DNA of 64,000 nucleotides from Benincasa hispida. Lineage: Eukaryota > Streptophyta > Magnoliopsida > Cucurbitales > Cucurbitaceae. Position numbers and translations under genes: made by a program. Below the pieces are notes generated by a model. That model was given only the letters and a program-made list of their open reading frames with translations. It was not told the DNA's origin and ran no database searches. Below are positions 32,546 through 43,887 of this stretch, piece by piece. Each line of letters opens with the position of its first letter. Positions within the stretch are counted from its first letter, which is position 1. Location: assembly GCF_009727055.1 (NCBI RefSeq), contig NC_052356.1, forward strand, positions 6,351,687 through 6,415,686, given 5' to 3'.

Positions 32546-33870
32546 GATTCTACCTAGATAATTGATTCAGGGGCTACTAACCACATGTGTTCTTCCCATC
32601 AAGGATTTAGTTCCTAGAAACAGTTGGAAGCTGGAGAGTTGACTCTTAGAGTCGGTATTGGTGAGGCCGTTTTAGCTATTGCTGTGGGTAGGCTTAAGTT
32701 ATTTTTGGACAAGAAACAGTATCTGTTATTGGATAATGTTTATGTAGTTCCTCATATCAAGAGGAACTTCATTTCAGTTTCTTATCTAATTAAACAAAAT
32801 TACTCCATTTCTTTCCCTAAGAATAAAGTGTGTGTTTTTAAGAATGGTATGGAGATAGGTTTTGGTTCAATAGAAAATAACTTGTATGTACTAAGTTCGT
32901 TAGTCATAAAAGCCATACTTAATACTGAAATGTTCAAAACAGCAACAACTGTAAAAAGACCAAGAGTTTCTCCTAAAGAAAATGCCCATCTTTGGCATCT
33001 AGGGTTAGGTCACATCAATCTCAATAGGATTAAGAAGTTGGTGAAAAGTAGACTTTTGAATGGTTTAGAAGAAAACTCTTTGCCAGTATGTGAATCTTGC
33101 CTTGAAGGCAAAATGACTAAATGACCTTTTACTGAAAAAGGTTATAGAGTCAAGGAAACCTTTGAGCTTATCCATTCAGACCTCTGTGGTTCGATGAATA
33201 TAAGAGCATGAGATGGGTATGAATATTTCATCTCTTTGATAGATGATTATTCTAGATTTGGGTATCTATACCTAATGCAACATAAGTCTGAAGCTCTTGA
33301 AAAGTTCAAGGAGTATAAGACTGAAGTTGAAAACTTGTTAGGTTAAAAGATAAAAACACTACCATTTGATCATGGTGGAGAGTATATGGACTTAGGATTC
33401 CAAAACTATATGATAGAACATGGAACCACGTCTCAACTCTCAGCCCTAGGTACACCTCAGCAGAATAGTGTATCAGAAAGGAGAAACATAATCATGTTGG
33501 GCATGGTTCGGTCTATGATGAGTTATGCTCATCTTCAAGAATCATTTTGGGGATATGCGGTAGAGACTGCAATTTACATTTTGAACAATGTTCCCTCAAA
33601 GAGTGTTTCTGAAACACCTTTTGAGTTATGGAGAGGTCGTAAAGGTACGCCACTTCAGGAGTTGGGGATGTTTAACCCACATGCTTATGGCTTACCCCAA
33701 AAAGTTGGAACCTCGTTCAAAAGTATGCCTATTTGTAGGTTACCCCAAAGAAACGAGAGGTGGATACTTCTATGACCCAAGTGAAAATAAAGTGTTTGTA
33801 TCGACAAATGCTACCTTCTTAAAAGAAGACCACATAAGGGATCATAATCCACTAATAAACTTGTTTTAAA
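32546..33870 (+). pseudogene. copia-3 protease and integrase
   Basis: The protease carries IDSGATNHMCSS (about 32565-32600), preceded by a TAG. An open stretch at 32624-33124 holds GELTLRVGIGEAVLA, then the IN zinc domain HLWHLGLGHINLNRIKKLVK with CESCLEGK (HHCC pattern visible). After a TGA at 33122-33124 the core continues: HSDLCGSMNIRA, FDHGGEYMDLGFQNY (second Asp), and PQQNSVSERRNI with the catalytic Glu (about 33480). A frame change near 33640 leads to VGYPKETRGGYFYDPSENKV. Two or three breaks in all. Confidence 0.85.
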
Positions 33871-35652
33871 CGAGATTTCTAATGAGACTGCTGAGACTTC
33901 AACAAGAGTTGTTGAACAGGCCGATAGATCAACAAGAGTTGAAGATGTCAGTTCATCTAGTCAACCATCTCAAGAGTTGAGATTGCCTCGACGTAGTGGG
34001 AGGGTTGTGAACCCACTTTTATGCTACATGGGTTTAAAAGAAGCCCAAAACATAATATCTGATGATGGAGTTGAGGATCCATTGTCTTATAAGCAAGCAA
34101 TGGAAGATGTTGACAAAGATGAATGGATTAAAGCCATGAATCTAGAAATGGAGTCTATGTACTTCAATGTTGTCTGGGAGCTTGTAGATCAACCTAACGG
34201 GGTAAAACCTATAGGTTGTCAATGGATTTACAAGAGGAAAAGAGGTGTAAATGGAAAGGTACAGACCTTTAAGGCTAGACTTATGGCAAAGTGTTATACC
34301 CAGGTTAAGGGAGTGGACTATAAAGAAACTTTCTCACCTGTTGTCATGTTAAAGTCTATCAGGATTCTCCTGTCCATAGCCACATTTTATTACTATGAGA
34401 TATGGCAAATGGACATCAAGACTGCCTTTTTGAATGGTAATCTTGAGGAGACCATCTACATGGTTCAACCAAAAGGATTCATTGAACAAGATTAAGAGCT
34501 AAAGGTTTGCAAGCTTAATCAGTCCATGTATGAACTGAAACAAGCATCTAGATCTTGGAATATAAGATTTGATACTACGATAAAATCTTATGGCTCTTAT
34601 CAGAATGTTGATGAGCCTTGTGTTTACAAGAAAATCATCAACAGCTCAATATCTTTCCTTGTGTTGTACGTGAATGACATCCTACTCATTGGGAATGGTG
34701 TAGGTTTTCTGACTGACGTTAAGAAATGGCTAGCGCTCAATTCCAAATGAAAGATTTAGGAGAGGCGTAGTTTGTTCTAGGGATCCAGATCATAAGGGAT
34801 CGTAAGAACAAAAGGTTGGCCTTGTCTCAGGCATCGTATATTGACAAGATGCTTGTCAGATATTCGATGCACAATTCCAAGAAGGGTTTATTACCTTTCA
34901 GGCATGGAATTGTTTTGTCTAAGGAACAGTGTCCAAAGACACCTCAAGAGGTTGAGGAAATGAGACGGATTCCCTATGTATCGGCTATTGGTAGCCTTAT
35001 GTAGGCAATGTTATGTACTAGACTTGAAATTTTTTATGCAGTAGGAATTTTCAGTCGATATCAGTCCAATCCAGGATTAAATCACTGAACGGCGGTCAAA
35101 ACGATTCTCAAGTATCTTCGAAGAACGATGGACTATATGCTCGTGTATGGAGATAAGGATCTAATCCTTACAAGATACACAGACTCTGACTTTCAGACTG
35201 ATAAAGATTCTCGAAAATCCACATCAAGGTCAGTGTTCACTCTGAATGGGAGAGCTATAGTATGGCGAAGCATCAAGCAAGAATGCATCATAGACTCCAC
35301 TATGGAAGTCGAATACGTAGCTGCTTGTGAAGCTGCTAAAGAGGTTGTTTGGCTTAAGAAGTTTCTTACTGATTTGGAAGTTGTTCCAAATATGTCTTTG
35401 CCCATCACACTTTATTACGATAACAGTGGTGTTGTGGCAAATTCTAAGGAACCTCGGAGTCACCAAAGAGGCAAGCACATAGAATGGAAATATCATTTGA
35501 TCCAGGAGATTGTGCATCGCGGTGATGTGATTGTCACGAAGATCGTGTCGGAGCACAACGTTGCTGATCCATTTACAAAGGCTCTCAAGGCTAAACTGTT
35601 CGAGGGTCATCTAGAAAGTCTGGGTCTAAAAGATATGCGGCACCTTGTCTAG
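33871..35652 (+). pseudogene. pol: copia-3 reverse transcriptase-RNase H
   Basis: 33871-33976 is a low-similarity spacer. RT is open from 33977 to a TAA at 34493-34495: GCQWIYKRKRGVNGK, VDYKETFSPVVMLKS and QMDIKTAFLNGNLEE. It reopens with YELKQASRSWNIRFD. The palm motif at 34667-34678 reads YVND: the first catalytic Asp is Asn. A stop near 34768 and a TAG near 35002 follow. RNase H is open from 35128 to the TAG at 35650-35652 (TDSDFQTDKDSRKSTSRSVF, STMEVEYVAACEAAKEVVWL, ADPFTKALKAKLFEGHLESL), essentially complete at its C-terminus. Confidence 0.88.
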
Positions 35653-35761
35653 GGCAAGTGGGAGATATTACTGAGCTATAGTGTATGTCCTAGTTTATTG
35701 TATTTTGTACTGTCTTTGTATTGTACATTAGTGTCCCTAGGCTTTATGAAAAGTGGGAAAT

Positions 35762-35851
35762 TGTTGGGAATGGTGTCCTAAATCTCCTTGTAATCTCGTA
35801 GTTTATGAACTTTGTATAGACATATTGTTATTAATAAAATAAGTGTAGCTA
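35762..35851 (+). repeat. copia-3 3' LTR, first 90 bp
   Basis: TGTTGGGAATGGTGTCC..., preceded by the PPT AAAAGTGGGAAAT. The sequence up to AATAAGTGT at about 35847 is repeated with small changes at 36536. Confidence 0.75.
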
Positions 35852-36535
35852 TATTATGTGTCCATTTGATATAACCATAATAAGTAAGTCAACCCTTCAT
35901 AGGTTGTTCGTAATAACGGCTGGGTCAAAAGTTGTTTAACCCTTGAGATTACATCTTGCTCCTTAAGTCCCACTAATCCTCTAATGAACAATTGGTTTGT
36001 GATCCAATCACAAAAACCGAGTCTATCTTGGGCCAATGAGTGGGTGGAGCCCCTTGTTCAAGACCCAGAGTCAGCACTTAAGGGAACAAACTCTCTAGTA
36101 TCCTTAAGAGCAGATCAGAGGGAATTCCGTCTTGCACCCTATGTCTCCAACTATCTACCCAGTCTTAACCCTAAAATGGGAGGCTTACTAAGCCGGCACT
36201 GTTGAGTCAACTCTCACCCATGAAAATCTAATGATAATCTCGAATAAATATGAGTTCATTGTTAGCTCCGGATTAAGATCAAGTTACCTAACTCATCGCT
36301 TTGAAATAATCAGTCTTAAACAGTACACAACGTTATAAAGTAAGAGTGACTTAATTCTTGGTCTAATCTTATGCAAACTCATTGAATAAGATGCGCCCAC
36401 TCCTCATGTCAATACATGAACGAATCAGGATCACTTTGTTTGTAGTACTTTACAACAAATTGTAACAACTACAGAGTGAGCCACATCCAATAGTGTTACC
36501 AGAATAAGGTACCCAGCCTTATTCGTATACTATAG
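35852..36535 (-). repeat. Inverted LTR fragment in the copia-3 LTR
   Basis: 684 bp of minus-strand copia LTR middle sequence (ATATAACCATAATAAGTAAG, then the GGAATTCCGTCTTGCACC block, to TATTCGTATACTATAG). It is closest in layout to the copia-2 LTR between positions about 130 and 850. Both ends are internal to the LTR, so this is not a simple insertion. Confidence 0.75.
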
Positions 36536-37135
36536 TATTGGAAATGGTGTCCTAAATCTCCTTGTAATCTCATAGTTTGTAAACTTTGTATAAAAATATT
36601 GTTATTAATAAAATAAGTGTTATTTTATAAGCATTTACTCAATCCAATAAACTAAGATCAGAGGTTATTTTATGTAAATTTAAACAAGTATGTAGAGACA
36701 TACAGGTGGATTTTGTTTAAATAATAACCTAAATGGTCTGTAGTAGATGGATAAGGTTGTGTACCTTATCCTGGTGACACTACGGATACAACTCGATTTG
36801 TAAGTGTTACAAATGTTGTAAAGTGCTACAAATGATCTGATCCTGATCATTCATGTAGAGACATGCGAGCGAGGGTATCCTATACAAAGAGTTTGTATAA
36901 GACCAGACCACGAAATGATTAGTCTCTTTATATAACACCGTTGATAATAGAGACATACATTTCACTAGGATGACCATAGGTGACATGACCTAAATCCCGA
37001 GTGAGTTGTGAACTTCTGCTCATGAAGGCGGTCATTTGATTTGTATGGGTGAGAGTGGCTAGATTGCCAATTCAACAAGCCTACCATTTTAGGGATTCAT
37101 CTGACTGGGGAGTTTACTATACGATAGTACTCATA
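36536..37135 (+). repeat. copia-3 LTR, second start
   Basis: ATTGGAAATGGTGTCC... repeats the LTR start of 35762 and continues for about 600 bp (TGTAGAGACATACAGG, CCTATACAAAGAGTTTG), then breaks near 37135 at GGGGAGTTTAC, where the minus-strand copia leader begins. Confidence 0.7.
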
Positions 37136-37684
37136 TCTAAATGATTGAGCGTCGAGTCTATGCGATATACTTTCATCTGCTACACGATTGTATCATCGTT
37201 TACTCGATCATTTCCTGCTTAAATCCAATCCTTCCCTCATACCAAAACAAGTCAGAGCCCACAACTCCTAGATTCTTACACCGATCGTCTAGCATCCAAC
37301 ATCACAACGACTAGCGCCCATTGCTATACGATCGTCTGGATTTTCTTCATATCGTGTAACGCTTGGAACTAGGTGATCGTTTAGCAATTGAACATCAACG
37401 ACGATTTTGAGCAGAAGCTGAAAAACTAGAATAGTAGCTCGGCCATCTTCACTTGTTTCTTCAATTACATCTTAATTTCAACTTTAATGACTCCAAATAA
37501 ATTACAGACTCTTTTTGAACACACATATGCTCATGAAATAAGAGCCAATTAAAAATTTAAATGAGAAATTAAAGAGAAATAAAATGCCAAAACTAAAAAA
37601 ACCATATCAGTGCATCAATTTCATATATCTCGTGAAAAGCACCCACCACACCAAAATTAAACCGGATTGAATGCTTATACGTTT
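37136..37684 (-). other. Copia leader fragment beyond the copia-4 3' LTR
   Basis: Minus-strand leader with decayed palindromic motifs (37150-37400: CCGATCGTCTAGC, ACGATCGTCTGG) and the leader start next to the PBS. It parallels 52780-53311. Its place on the outer side of the copia-4 3' LTR shows that another copy once followed in tandem. Confidence 0.75.
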
Positions 37685-37695
37685 CTCTGATACCA
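37685..37695 (-). other. PBS after the 37698-39507 LTR
   Basis: TGGTATCAGAG on the minus strand, the next base A in place of C. It lies two bases outside the LTR, where a simple element would show its target duplication. Confidence 0.8.
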
Positions 37696-37697
37696 AT

Positions 37698-39507
37698 TGT
37701 AAGAGTGTATCAACATGCAGCAGAAGCAACAAGAATCAATAAGAATTCAAATTCACTAATTTTGGCAGAAACTAAAGCATGCTCATCTAAATATAAGAGG
37801 GTTTGTAGTCATACCTTTGAAGAGCTCTTCAAGACTTCGATCAATCAGCAACAGTCTTGACCAAAGAACACTGTGAACCACCTCAAGATCTTCTCCACTA
37901 TCCTCTTGGAGTTTTAGAATGAGTTGTGGAACTCAAGAATAGCTTGAAGCAATGAAAACACAAGGAGAAGCTCACATCAACATACTACTTGAAGAACCTT
38001 TCTAACAGCCAAAATTTTCTCTAAAATTTCTGTAGAACGCATGCCTCAATTTCACTCCATTCTTCTTTATTTATTGCAGGTGAACATGCAAAGAAGACAG
38101 TTGCATGACTTGCAGCTCATGCTTGGAGTTAATAAATATTGGGAAATGGGTTTTGTGTGAGCATGAAGAAGATGGATAATGGAAAATCTCATTTTTCCAT
38201 TTGTTCATGATTTTCAACATTTTCAATTTTTCTCAAAATCAAAACTTGATTTCAAAATCCATTTTGATTTTAAAACTGAAAATTTTAATTTTATAAAATT
38301 AATTTCATAAACTAATTTTTAAATAAAACTAATTAATTTAATATCAAATATTAAATTAATTTTTGAACAAATTCATCTTCATATATTTAAATCATATTCA
38401 AATATATATTCTCCCAATCCGTTTAAATTTAATTTGAATGTTTCAAATTAATTTCTCAAGCTACTCTAAAGCTTAACCATTTATGAGCTAGTAGAGGGAC
38501 CTCGCGGACCTACAGATCATGGGCTCCAACGATCCGAGATTTATCGGCTAAACTCATTAGACCGATCTAACCCCCATTTGTTAACTAAGGGGTCACTCCA
38601 CTATAGCCCATAGTTGAACTTCCCTCACTGTAGATATATTATGTCTACTTAATATAACCATAATCAGTAAGTCGATCCTTCACAGGTTGTTCGTAATCAC
38701 AACTGGGTTAACATAACCGTTTTACCCCTGTGAATACATCTTGTTTCTTAAGTTCCCATTTACCCTTTAATGAACAATTCTTATTCATAATTCCTATGAA
38801 TCAAGTCCTTTCTCTATCATGAGAAGGCAGGGACCCGATTGTTCAAGACCTGGAATCAATACTTAGGAGACAACCTATCTACTAACCCTAAATCGGGTAA
38901 GAGTGAATTCCATCTTGCAAAGTTATGTCCCCAGCTATTCACCTGGTCTTATCCCCAAAATGGGAAGCTTATTGAGCAGTGTTGTTAGACTACTCTCACC
39001 GTTTGTAGATCAAAGGATAATCTTGAACAAACAGGAGTTCATAGCTAGATCAGAATTAAGATCAAGTTAACCTAGGTTATGTAATAAATGAAATAGTCAG
39101 TTTTAACAGTAAACGGTCGTTATAAAGAAAAGTGAATATTTTCATGGTCCAGTCTATATGCAAACTCATTGCATAGGATGCCCCCACTCACATGTCTCAA
39201 CGTGAACGATCTGTCGATCACATCATTTGTAGCACTTTACAACTTCTTATAACAACTATAGAGTGGGCCGCATCGAATAATGTTACCAGGATGAGATACC
39301 CAATTTCATCCCTATACTTATTAGACCATTTAGGCTATATACTGTCAATTTGATCCTGTTTATATCACTACATAAAGTTACAATATTCAGACTATAGCCA
39401 TGGATATGTTTATTGGATTTTCATAATAGAATGCAAAGTCAACAATTTATTATTATTGATAAATAGAATGTTTAACACAAACTGCGAGTTCTAGAACATT
39501 CCTAACA
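37698..39507 (-). repeat. copia-4 3' LTR, shared with the next tandem unit
   Basis: 1810 bp; minus strand TGTTAGGAATG...CTCTTACA. The right side has the PPT (CCAAGTGGGAGAT on the minus strand, 39508-39520), the left side a PBS. Confidence 0.88.
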
Positions 39508-39599
39508 ATCTCCCACTTGGACTAAAACTCCAGTGAGAATAAATATATACAATATAACGTTGAGAAACATAATGGGATAAATACAATAAACTAGGACAT

Positions 39600-41250
39600 C
39601 TCTAATTATACTACTCGGAGTCCTCTGTGTACTATCTCCCGGATGAGATGGTACTTTCTTTCAATGTGTTTTCCACGTTTGTGACTCCTGGGTTCTTTTG
39701 AGTTAGCAACAGCAACACTATTGTCACAATACAATGTGATAGGCTGGTGCATATTTGGAACTACTTCCAAATCAGCCAAGAATTTGCGTAGCCATACTAC
39801 TTCTTTAGCAGCTTCACACACAACCACGTATTCCGCTTCCATTGTGGAGTCAGCAATACAACTTTGCTTAATGCTTCTCCAAACTATAGCTCATCCGTTA
39901 AGAGTAAAAACTGATCCTGAAGTAGATTTCCTAAAATCTACTTCAGTCTGAAAATTAGAATCAGTGTATTCTGTAAGGATCAAATCCTTAGGTCCATACC
40001 AAGCATATAGTCCCTCGTTATCCTTAGATACTTGAGGATGTTTTTTACAACAGTCCAATGACTGTGTCCTGGATTGGATTGGAACCTATTGACGATCCCA
40101 ACTGTAAAGCATATGTCAGGGTGTGTACACAACATGGCATACATCAAACCCCAACTGCAGATGCATATGGAATTCGGTTCATCTCCTCAACTTCTTAAGG
40201 TGTCTTAGGATACTCTTCTTTCGACAAATGAATTCCATGCCTAAAAGGTAACATACCTTTCTTGGAATTTTGCATATTATATCTTGACACATCTTGTCAA
40301 TATAAGATGCCTGAGATAGTGCCAATGTTCTATTCTTTTGGTTCCAAAAGATCTGTATTCCTAGAACATACTGAGCATCACCCAAATCTTTCATTTGGGA
40401 CTATGTTGCTAACCATCTCTTTACGTCAACAAGAAAAATTGTCTCATTCCCAATGAGCAAGATATCATTAACATAAAGAACTAAGAATGCTACAATTTTG
40501 TTGACTATCTTCTTATACACACAAGGTTCGTCAACATTCTATTAAAAGCCATAAGATTTGATCGCAGTGTCAAATCTTATATTCCAGGATTTGGACGCTT
40601 GTTTAAATCCATAAATGGATCGATTAAGCTTATAGACTTTTTGTTCCTGTCCTTTTTCGATGAACCCTTTTGGTTGAGACATAAATATAATTTCATCAAG
40701 ATAGCCATTCAGAAAAGTTGTCTTAACAACCATTTGCCATATCTCATTATCATAATATGTGGCAATGGAAAGAAGTATTCTTATTGATTTTATCATGGCA
40801 ATAGGAGAAAAGCTTTATTCGTAATCAACTCTTTCTCTTTGGGAAATACTTTTGCCACGAGTCTGGCTTTAAGGTATGTACCTTGCCAGTTGGGTCTCAT
40901 TTCCTCTTATAGTCCATTTGCAACCTATAGGTGTAACCCCATATGGTTGATCTATAAGTTCCCAGACATAATTGAAGTATATAGACTCCATTTCATCATC
41001 CATGGCTTTTATCCACTATTCTCTGTCAACATCTTCCATTGCCTTCTTAAAGGTTAATGGATCCTCTAAACCATCATCTTGTATGATGTTTTGAGTTTCT
41101 GTTAAACCCATATAGCATTCAGGTTGTTGAATAACCCTCCCACTACGTCGAGGCATCCCTAACTCTTAGGATGAACGTGATGGGACAACAACTGTTGCTG
41201 ATGGACCAGCTTAATCAATAACTCTTGTTGATGTCTCTATAGTATCTTTA
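39600..41250 (-). pseudogene. pol: copia-4 RT and RNase H
   Basis: Reads leftwards from the TSD at 41251. The linker (QLLLSHHVHP-type text) and the RT start are visible near 41000-41060. QMVVKTTFLNGYLDEIIFMS corresponds to the TAFLNG block; YGFKQASKSWNIRFD is at about 40590. The palm at 40464-40475 reads YVND. QMKDLGDAQYVLGIQI lies near 40390. RNase H has ESTMEAEYVV-type text at 39842 and LYCDNSVAVANSKEP near 39720, where relatives have SGVVANS. Stops occur near 40920, 40545, 40180 and 39900. The C-terminal 30 residues before the PPT are lost. Confidence 0.85.
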
Positions 41251-41515
41251 GTCAGTGATGACATGCAGAAATGCACGTCATCTTAGGCCTTTTATTTAGA
41301 ATTATAAGGGTTGTTAAGTAGAATATGTGGCGATTATGTTAGGAATTCATGAGAAAATGAGTTTGTGTCCATTGGCATTAAGAATCTCGGCTAACCAACT
41401 ATTATGCGTTATTATGCGTTCAATTGTTTATTTTTGTAGTAACCGCAGAAAGCGATCGCATGTGTGGAAGCTAGGCTATCGCAAAGACGACCGCATACTG
41501 GGATCTCTCCATTAC

Positions 41516-41553
41516 CTGTCTCTTATACACATCTAGATGTGTATAAGAGACAG
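41516..41553. other. Nextera mate-pair junction adapter (contaminant)
   Basis: CTGTCTCTTATACACATCT followed at once by AGATGTGTATAAGAGACAG: the two 19-base Tn5 mosaic ends of the Nextera mate-pair circularisation junction, 38 bases, exact. It is artificial, so the LTR1 sequence across it is a false join. Confidence 0.98.
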
Positions 41554-41686
41554 CCTCAGGAGTGTTAAAAGGTGATGTTGACATTTCACCTACCACGCCG
41601 TTAGCAGTAGAGATTCAGAAAAGGACCATCGCGCTGCGAGTGTCAGATTCAGAGCAGGTCCATTAATGCTATCGGCGATCAAGCTC

Positions 41687-41695
41687 TATAAATAG
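41687..41695 (+). promoter_or_regulatory. TATA box of LTR1
   Basis: TATAAATAG, preceded by CAAGCTC; the same string is in LTR3 at 47281-47289. In LTR3 it is about 640 bp from the LTR start. Confidence 0.55.
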
Positions 41696-43055
41696 AACCC
41701 GCTGAGCAGAATTTCATTTTATCCAAGTTTCTACCTTCGGGTGGATCTTTGTGATCCAGATGAAAGCGTGAGAAGAATGTTTGAGAGTTCTTCACCTCCT
41801 TCATCCATTCCGAGTGACAACCAGAGCCTTTGTTGGAGTTAGAGCTCGAGAAAATCTACTCCACCGTTCATCCATGGCACCACCGGCAGCCTTGACACAC
41901 ATCTGCTGGAAGCAAGACATTGCTTCCAGCTAGCCTTTCCATTTCTCTTTTTTCTTTATATTGTATTGTATTGCATTTTGGCTTAAGGAATTAATACATT
42001 TTGTGATCAATGCATTTCTATCTTTCCATCGAATCCATCTCCATCTTCATTTAATTAGCATCCTTAACTTTCATTGCATCACTTAGTGAGATTGTTAGGG
42101 TATCGCATACTTAATCATGCGGTATAGGAATATAAAGCATGTAGCAAACCAGCGGAAGGTGTGCGTTGCGTGAGTGTTGTGAGAAAACCTTATTTGCTTA
42201 GTGTGAAGCTGTAGCAACATTTGTCTATAAGCGGACGCAATTCTTGTCTATGAGTAAAATCAACAACAACTAACTACCTGGAAGGGTAAGTGGTTGGTCG
42301 CATTAAGCAATGTAAGCAAATGTTCACTAGAGATAGGAATAATCTTACGTCAACCAGGATTTTACGGTTACCTTGTCTTATGTATGTGTCCAACACACCT
42401 TTAGAGCTACTCGAGAGAACCTAAGACTTGAGAGAGCTAGGTTAGAATCGAGGCTCAGAAAAGCTAGATTAAGATAGCATAAGCAAAAATGGAGACTTAG
42501 GAATAAGTTTCGTTTGCTATTACAAATCACGTGCATTTGCGACAGGCATGTATGGCATGATCGCATTAGTCTGCATTGGCTGGGGTTGCCCTTGCAATCA
42601 AGCTTAGGGTTGCGATGAAGACTTCTTCACCATTTTATCTATTTTTCCACGCATTTTACTACGCACCAACAGTTGCCATATCTCTACGTTTCATTCATAT
42701 TCCCACTGTTTTGTCTGTTAGTTAGGAGTAGGAGTAGGTTATAGCTTACAACCCCCATCATTATTTTATTCATCTTCCGCAAACACATCACCGCATACAT
42801 TCAGTTACAAGTCCCTGAGTTTGACCTCGGATCACCCGAGAAACTTGTGTGCGCGTTATACTTGGCGCGAGCGCAAGAAAACTTGTGACAGGAACGCATA
42901 GTCATCGCATATAAGAGTAACGCATATTTTCATTCCAACGCATGACCACCGACGCATGATAATAAACGTATAACTTAAGACATGCATCGCATGATTGCGT
43001 CCCACATAATTTTGGTCATCAAGTTTTTTTAGGCTAATTTACGTCATCAAGTTTT

Positions 43056-43073
43056 TGGCGCCATTGCCGGGGA
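43056..43073 (+). other. PBS of the non-coding element, tRNA-Asp type
   Basis: TGGCGCCATTGCCGGGGA, six bases after LTR1; one mismatch to plant tRNA-Asp. Well preserved although the element has no genes. Confidence 0.88.
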
Positions 43074-43887
43074 CTTGGCAGCTAATAGTTTGTTGAGTTT
43101 TGTGTTTTTGCAGGCAACCTTTTTACCTTGGGAGTATTATAGCTTGTGCGACCAAGTTGCAAACAATATTGAAGTGTAGGTGATGCGTTGAAAGCCAATA
43201 TTGACCCCAAGGTAGAAGGGCAATCAGTCGCATGGGCTGAAGATAGTTCTAAGCACATGACGACTGCATGCGCCCAACAATTTCCGGAAGTTCCAATGGT
43301 CAAGACAAGCCCCTTGACCTAAGCAGTTGAGAGAAATCTCCTGCATGGGAGACTCCTTGTGGTGATATCACTCCAAATTCTCCAAGGACATCTTCTACTC
43401 TATCTTTACCTTGCTTTTCTTAGTTAGTTTATTGTTATTATTATTTTGGATATGCGGTTGCTTCCTTGGTTGTGGTGCGTTTGCTCCTTGAAGGTGCGAC
43501 AATAATTCTCCTCGGTGCGCATTTACAATGGAAGAATTCCCTCCATCCTTCAACGCATGGCTTCGATCGCATGAATTCCAATGCATGCTCGCAAGCGTTA
43601 TTCTACTTACGATTCTTTTCTTGTTATCTTTTATGCATTATCCTTTTGAAATTCTCCTTGTCTGATTGTGTTCTTGTGCGATGCATCTATGATGGTACGT
43701 ATAATTCACCACCTCTGCTAACTAAGCATCGCAAGGTGAGCCTTACTTTCAATAGCTTCTTCAAATTTTGAAAGTCTTAATTTTTATTTTGTGCAAACCT
43801 TCGCTTAAACATTTTTACCGCATTCCTGTTGATTTTGTTTTTAGCTTTGCTGTGAGAACACTGCCAACCTCTAAGTTTGAGGGTGGC
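43074..43887 (+). other. Internal region A of the non-coding element
   Basis: 814 bp from the PBS to the internal polypurine motif CTAAGTTTGAGGGTGG (43871-43886). A 101-codon open frame at 43466-43771 has a hydrophobic middle but no recognisable domain, and I do not call it a gene. Many GCAT and CGCAT motifs. The sequence looks like leader joined to the start of the family's 3' non-coding region, with all coding deleted. Confidence 0.65.

Larger units (their letters stand above)
31534..37135 (+). mobile_element. copia-3, Ty1/copia lacking its 5' LTR
   Basis: The leader starts abruptly at 31534; gag, PR, IN, RT, RH, PPT and a 3' LTR follow. The 3' LTR is broken: its first 90 bp (35762-35851) are followed by an inverted LTR piece (35852-36535), and then the LTR restarts at 36536. 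The coding part is the best preserved copia pol in the window, but still has stops. Confidence 0.8.
41256..43049 (+). repeat. LTR1 of the non-coding element
   Basis: TGATGACATGC...ACGTCATCA. Closest to LTR3 (shared TTCAATTGTTTATTTTTGTAG and GCAGAAAGCGATCGCATG). It contains the sequencing adapter at 41516-41553, where about 250 bp present in LTR3 (46893-47148) are missing. TATA box at 41687-41695. Confidence 0.88.

Noticed and set aside
43056..43073. tRNA-like match to tRNA-Asp (also tRNA-Met at 3451, 27452, 53312)
   Set aside because: Only the 12-18 bases complementary to the tRNA 3' end, placed right after LTRs: primer binding sites, not tRNA genes.
43466..43771. 101-codon open frame with a hydrophobic middle in the non-coding element
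   Set aside because: No domain or related frame in other members, and it lies in a region otherwise derived from leader and 3' non-coding DNA; length is within chance for this window.
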